In this document: positions 63,972-64,000 of the stretch, one piece after another
How the letters are laid out: each line of letters opens with the position of its first letter
How positions within the stretch are numbered: position 1 is the stretch's first letter
NCBI GenBank assembly: GCA_034664085.1
Contig: JAXDII010000100.1
Span: forward strand, 39,374-103,373
Length of the DNA stretch: 64,000 nt
Direction: 5' to 3'
DNA from: JACVRW01 sp034664085
GTDB lineage: Bacteria > Actinomycetota > Thermoleophilia > Solirubrobacterales > Thermoleophilaceae
Made by a program: the position numbers and the translations under genes
The notes under the pieces: generated by a model
What the model was told of the DNA's origin: nothing
The model's database searches: none
Seen by the model: only the letters and a program-made list of their open reading frames with translations

Positions 63972-64000
63972 GGGGGGGGGGGGGGGGGGGGGGGGGGGGG
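63972..64000. other. 29-bp poly-G run at the window end (probable artefact)
   Basis: The last 29 bases are all G after CGTGGGC. Natural G runs this long are very unlikely in bacteria; two-colour Illumina chemistry writes G for no signal, and such tails survive at contig ends. Treat the final bases as unreliable. Confidence 0.85.

Noticed and set aside
1..64000. Mobile elements, phage genes, CRISPR arrays, rRNA or tRNA genes
   Set aside because: None seen: no transposase or integrase motifs, no regularly spaced repeats, no tRNA cloverleaf or rRNA-like stretch in the gaps.

Overview
The window looks like chromosomal DNA of a high-GC Gram-positive bacterium, most likely an actinomycete-type organism and possibly a soil Thermoleophilia/Solirubrobacterales relative. 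That placement is an inference from very high GC (not computed), frequent GTG/TTG starts, ATGA/GTGA/TGATG gene couplings, lipoprotein solute-binding proteins and a large stock of catabolic genes. I see no rRNA, tRNA, phage, transposase or CRISPR. The left edge cuts a solute-binding protein gene. The right edge ends in 29 G residues, which looks like a sequencing or contig-end artefact.

Almost the whole window is a mosaic of catabolic islands for nitrogen-containing or cyclic small molecules, most with their own regulator and importer. (1) 1-5.5 kb: partial ABC binding protein, TetR regulator, EamA exporter, GGDEF/HD-GYP c-di-GMP enzyme, GntR regulator, small membrane protein. (2) 12.2-5.5 kb, minus strand: HyuA/HyuB hydantoinase-oxoprolinase pair coupled to a two-subunit Rieske dioxygenase and two small proteins. 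(3) 12.3-14.7 kb, plus: YdcZ-type transporter, a 14-codon leader ORF coupled to an SDR, and a methyltransferase. (4) 27.6-14.7 kb, minus: one long operon livF-livH-livM-binding protein-livG-hyuA-hyuB-2-hydroxyacid dehydrogenase-ThDP enzyme-aldehyde dehydrogenase. (5) 28-33.8 kb: GntR regulator, class III CoA-transferase, then divergent glutaryl-CoA-type dehydrogenase, 3-hydroxyacyl-CoA dehydrogenase, SnoaL protein and YhfX-like PLP enzyme. (6) 33.8-37.1 kb: GntR-ornithine cyclodeaminase-RidA operon divergent from a D-amino-acid-oxidase-type flavoenzyme. (7) 47.4-37.1 kb, minus: dipeptide-type binding protein, M20 amidohydrolase, third hyuA/hyuB pair and the full dppBCDF-type importer. (8) 47.6-56.1 kb, plus: group II decarboxylase, double Lrp regulator, indolepyruvate-oxidoreductase-like ThDP enzyme, amino-acid oxidase, cupin, then a polar amino acid ABC importer. 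(9) 58.5-56.1 kb, minus: glutamine-synthetase-like ligase and MetX-like hydrolase, divergent from (10) 58.7-62.8 kb, plus: Rieske oxygenase, VOC protein, flavin amine oxidase and MFS transporter. (11) 62.9-64 kb: small acidic protein, lone receiver domain, PNPOx-like protein.

The logic repeated across the islands is: import a small amide, amino acid or amine; open or activate it (three ATP-dependent HyuAB pairs, a gamma-glutamyl-type ligase, oxygenases, amino-acid oxidases); then finish with decarboxylase/aldehyde dehydrogenase or CoA-ester chemistry. Substrates cannot be read from sequence. Shared non-coding motifs suggest regulatory links: a TATATC(A/G)CTGA motif near the TetR gene and three other starts; an 11-mer shared by the liv operon and the CoA-ester genes; and two strikingly similar promoter-leaders driving the two transporter operons on either side of the decarboxylase-Lrp cassette.
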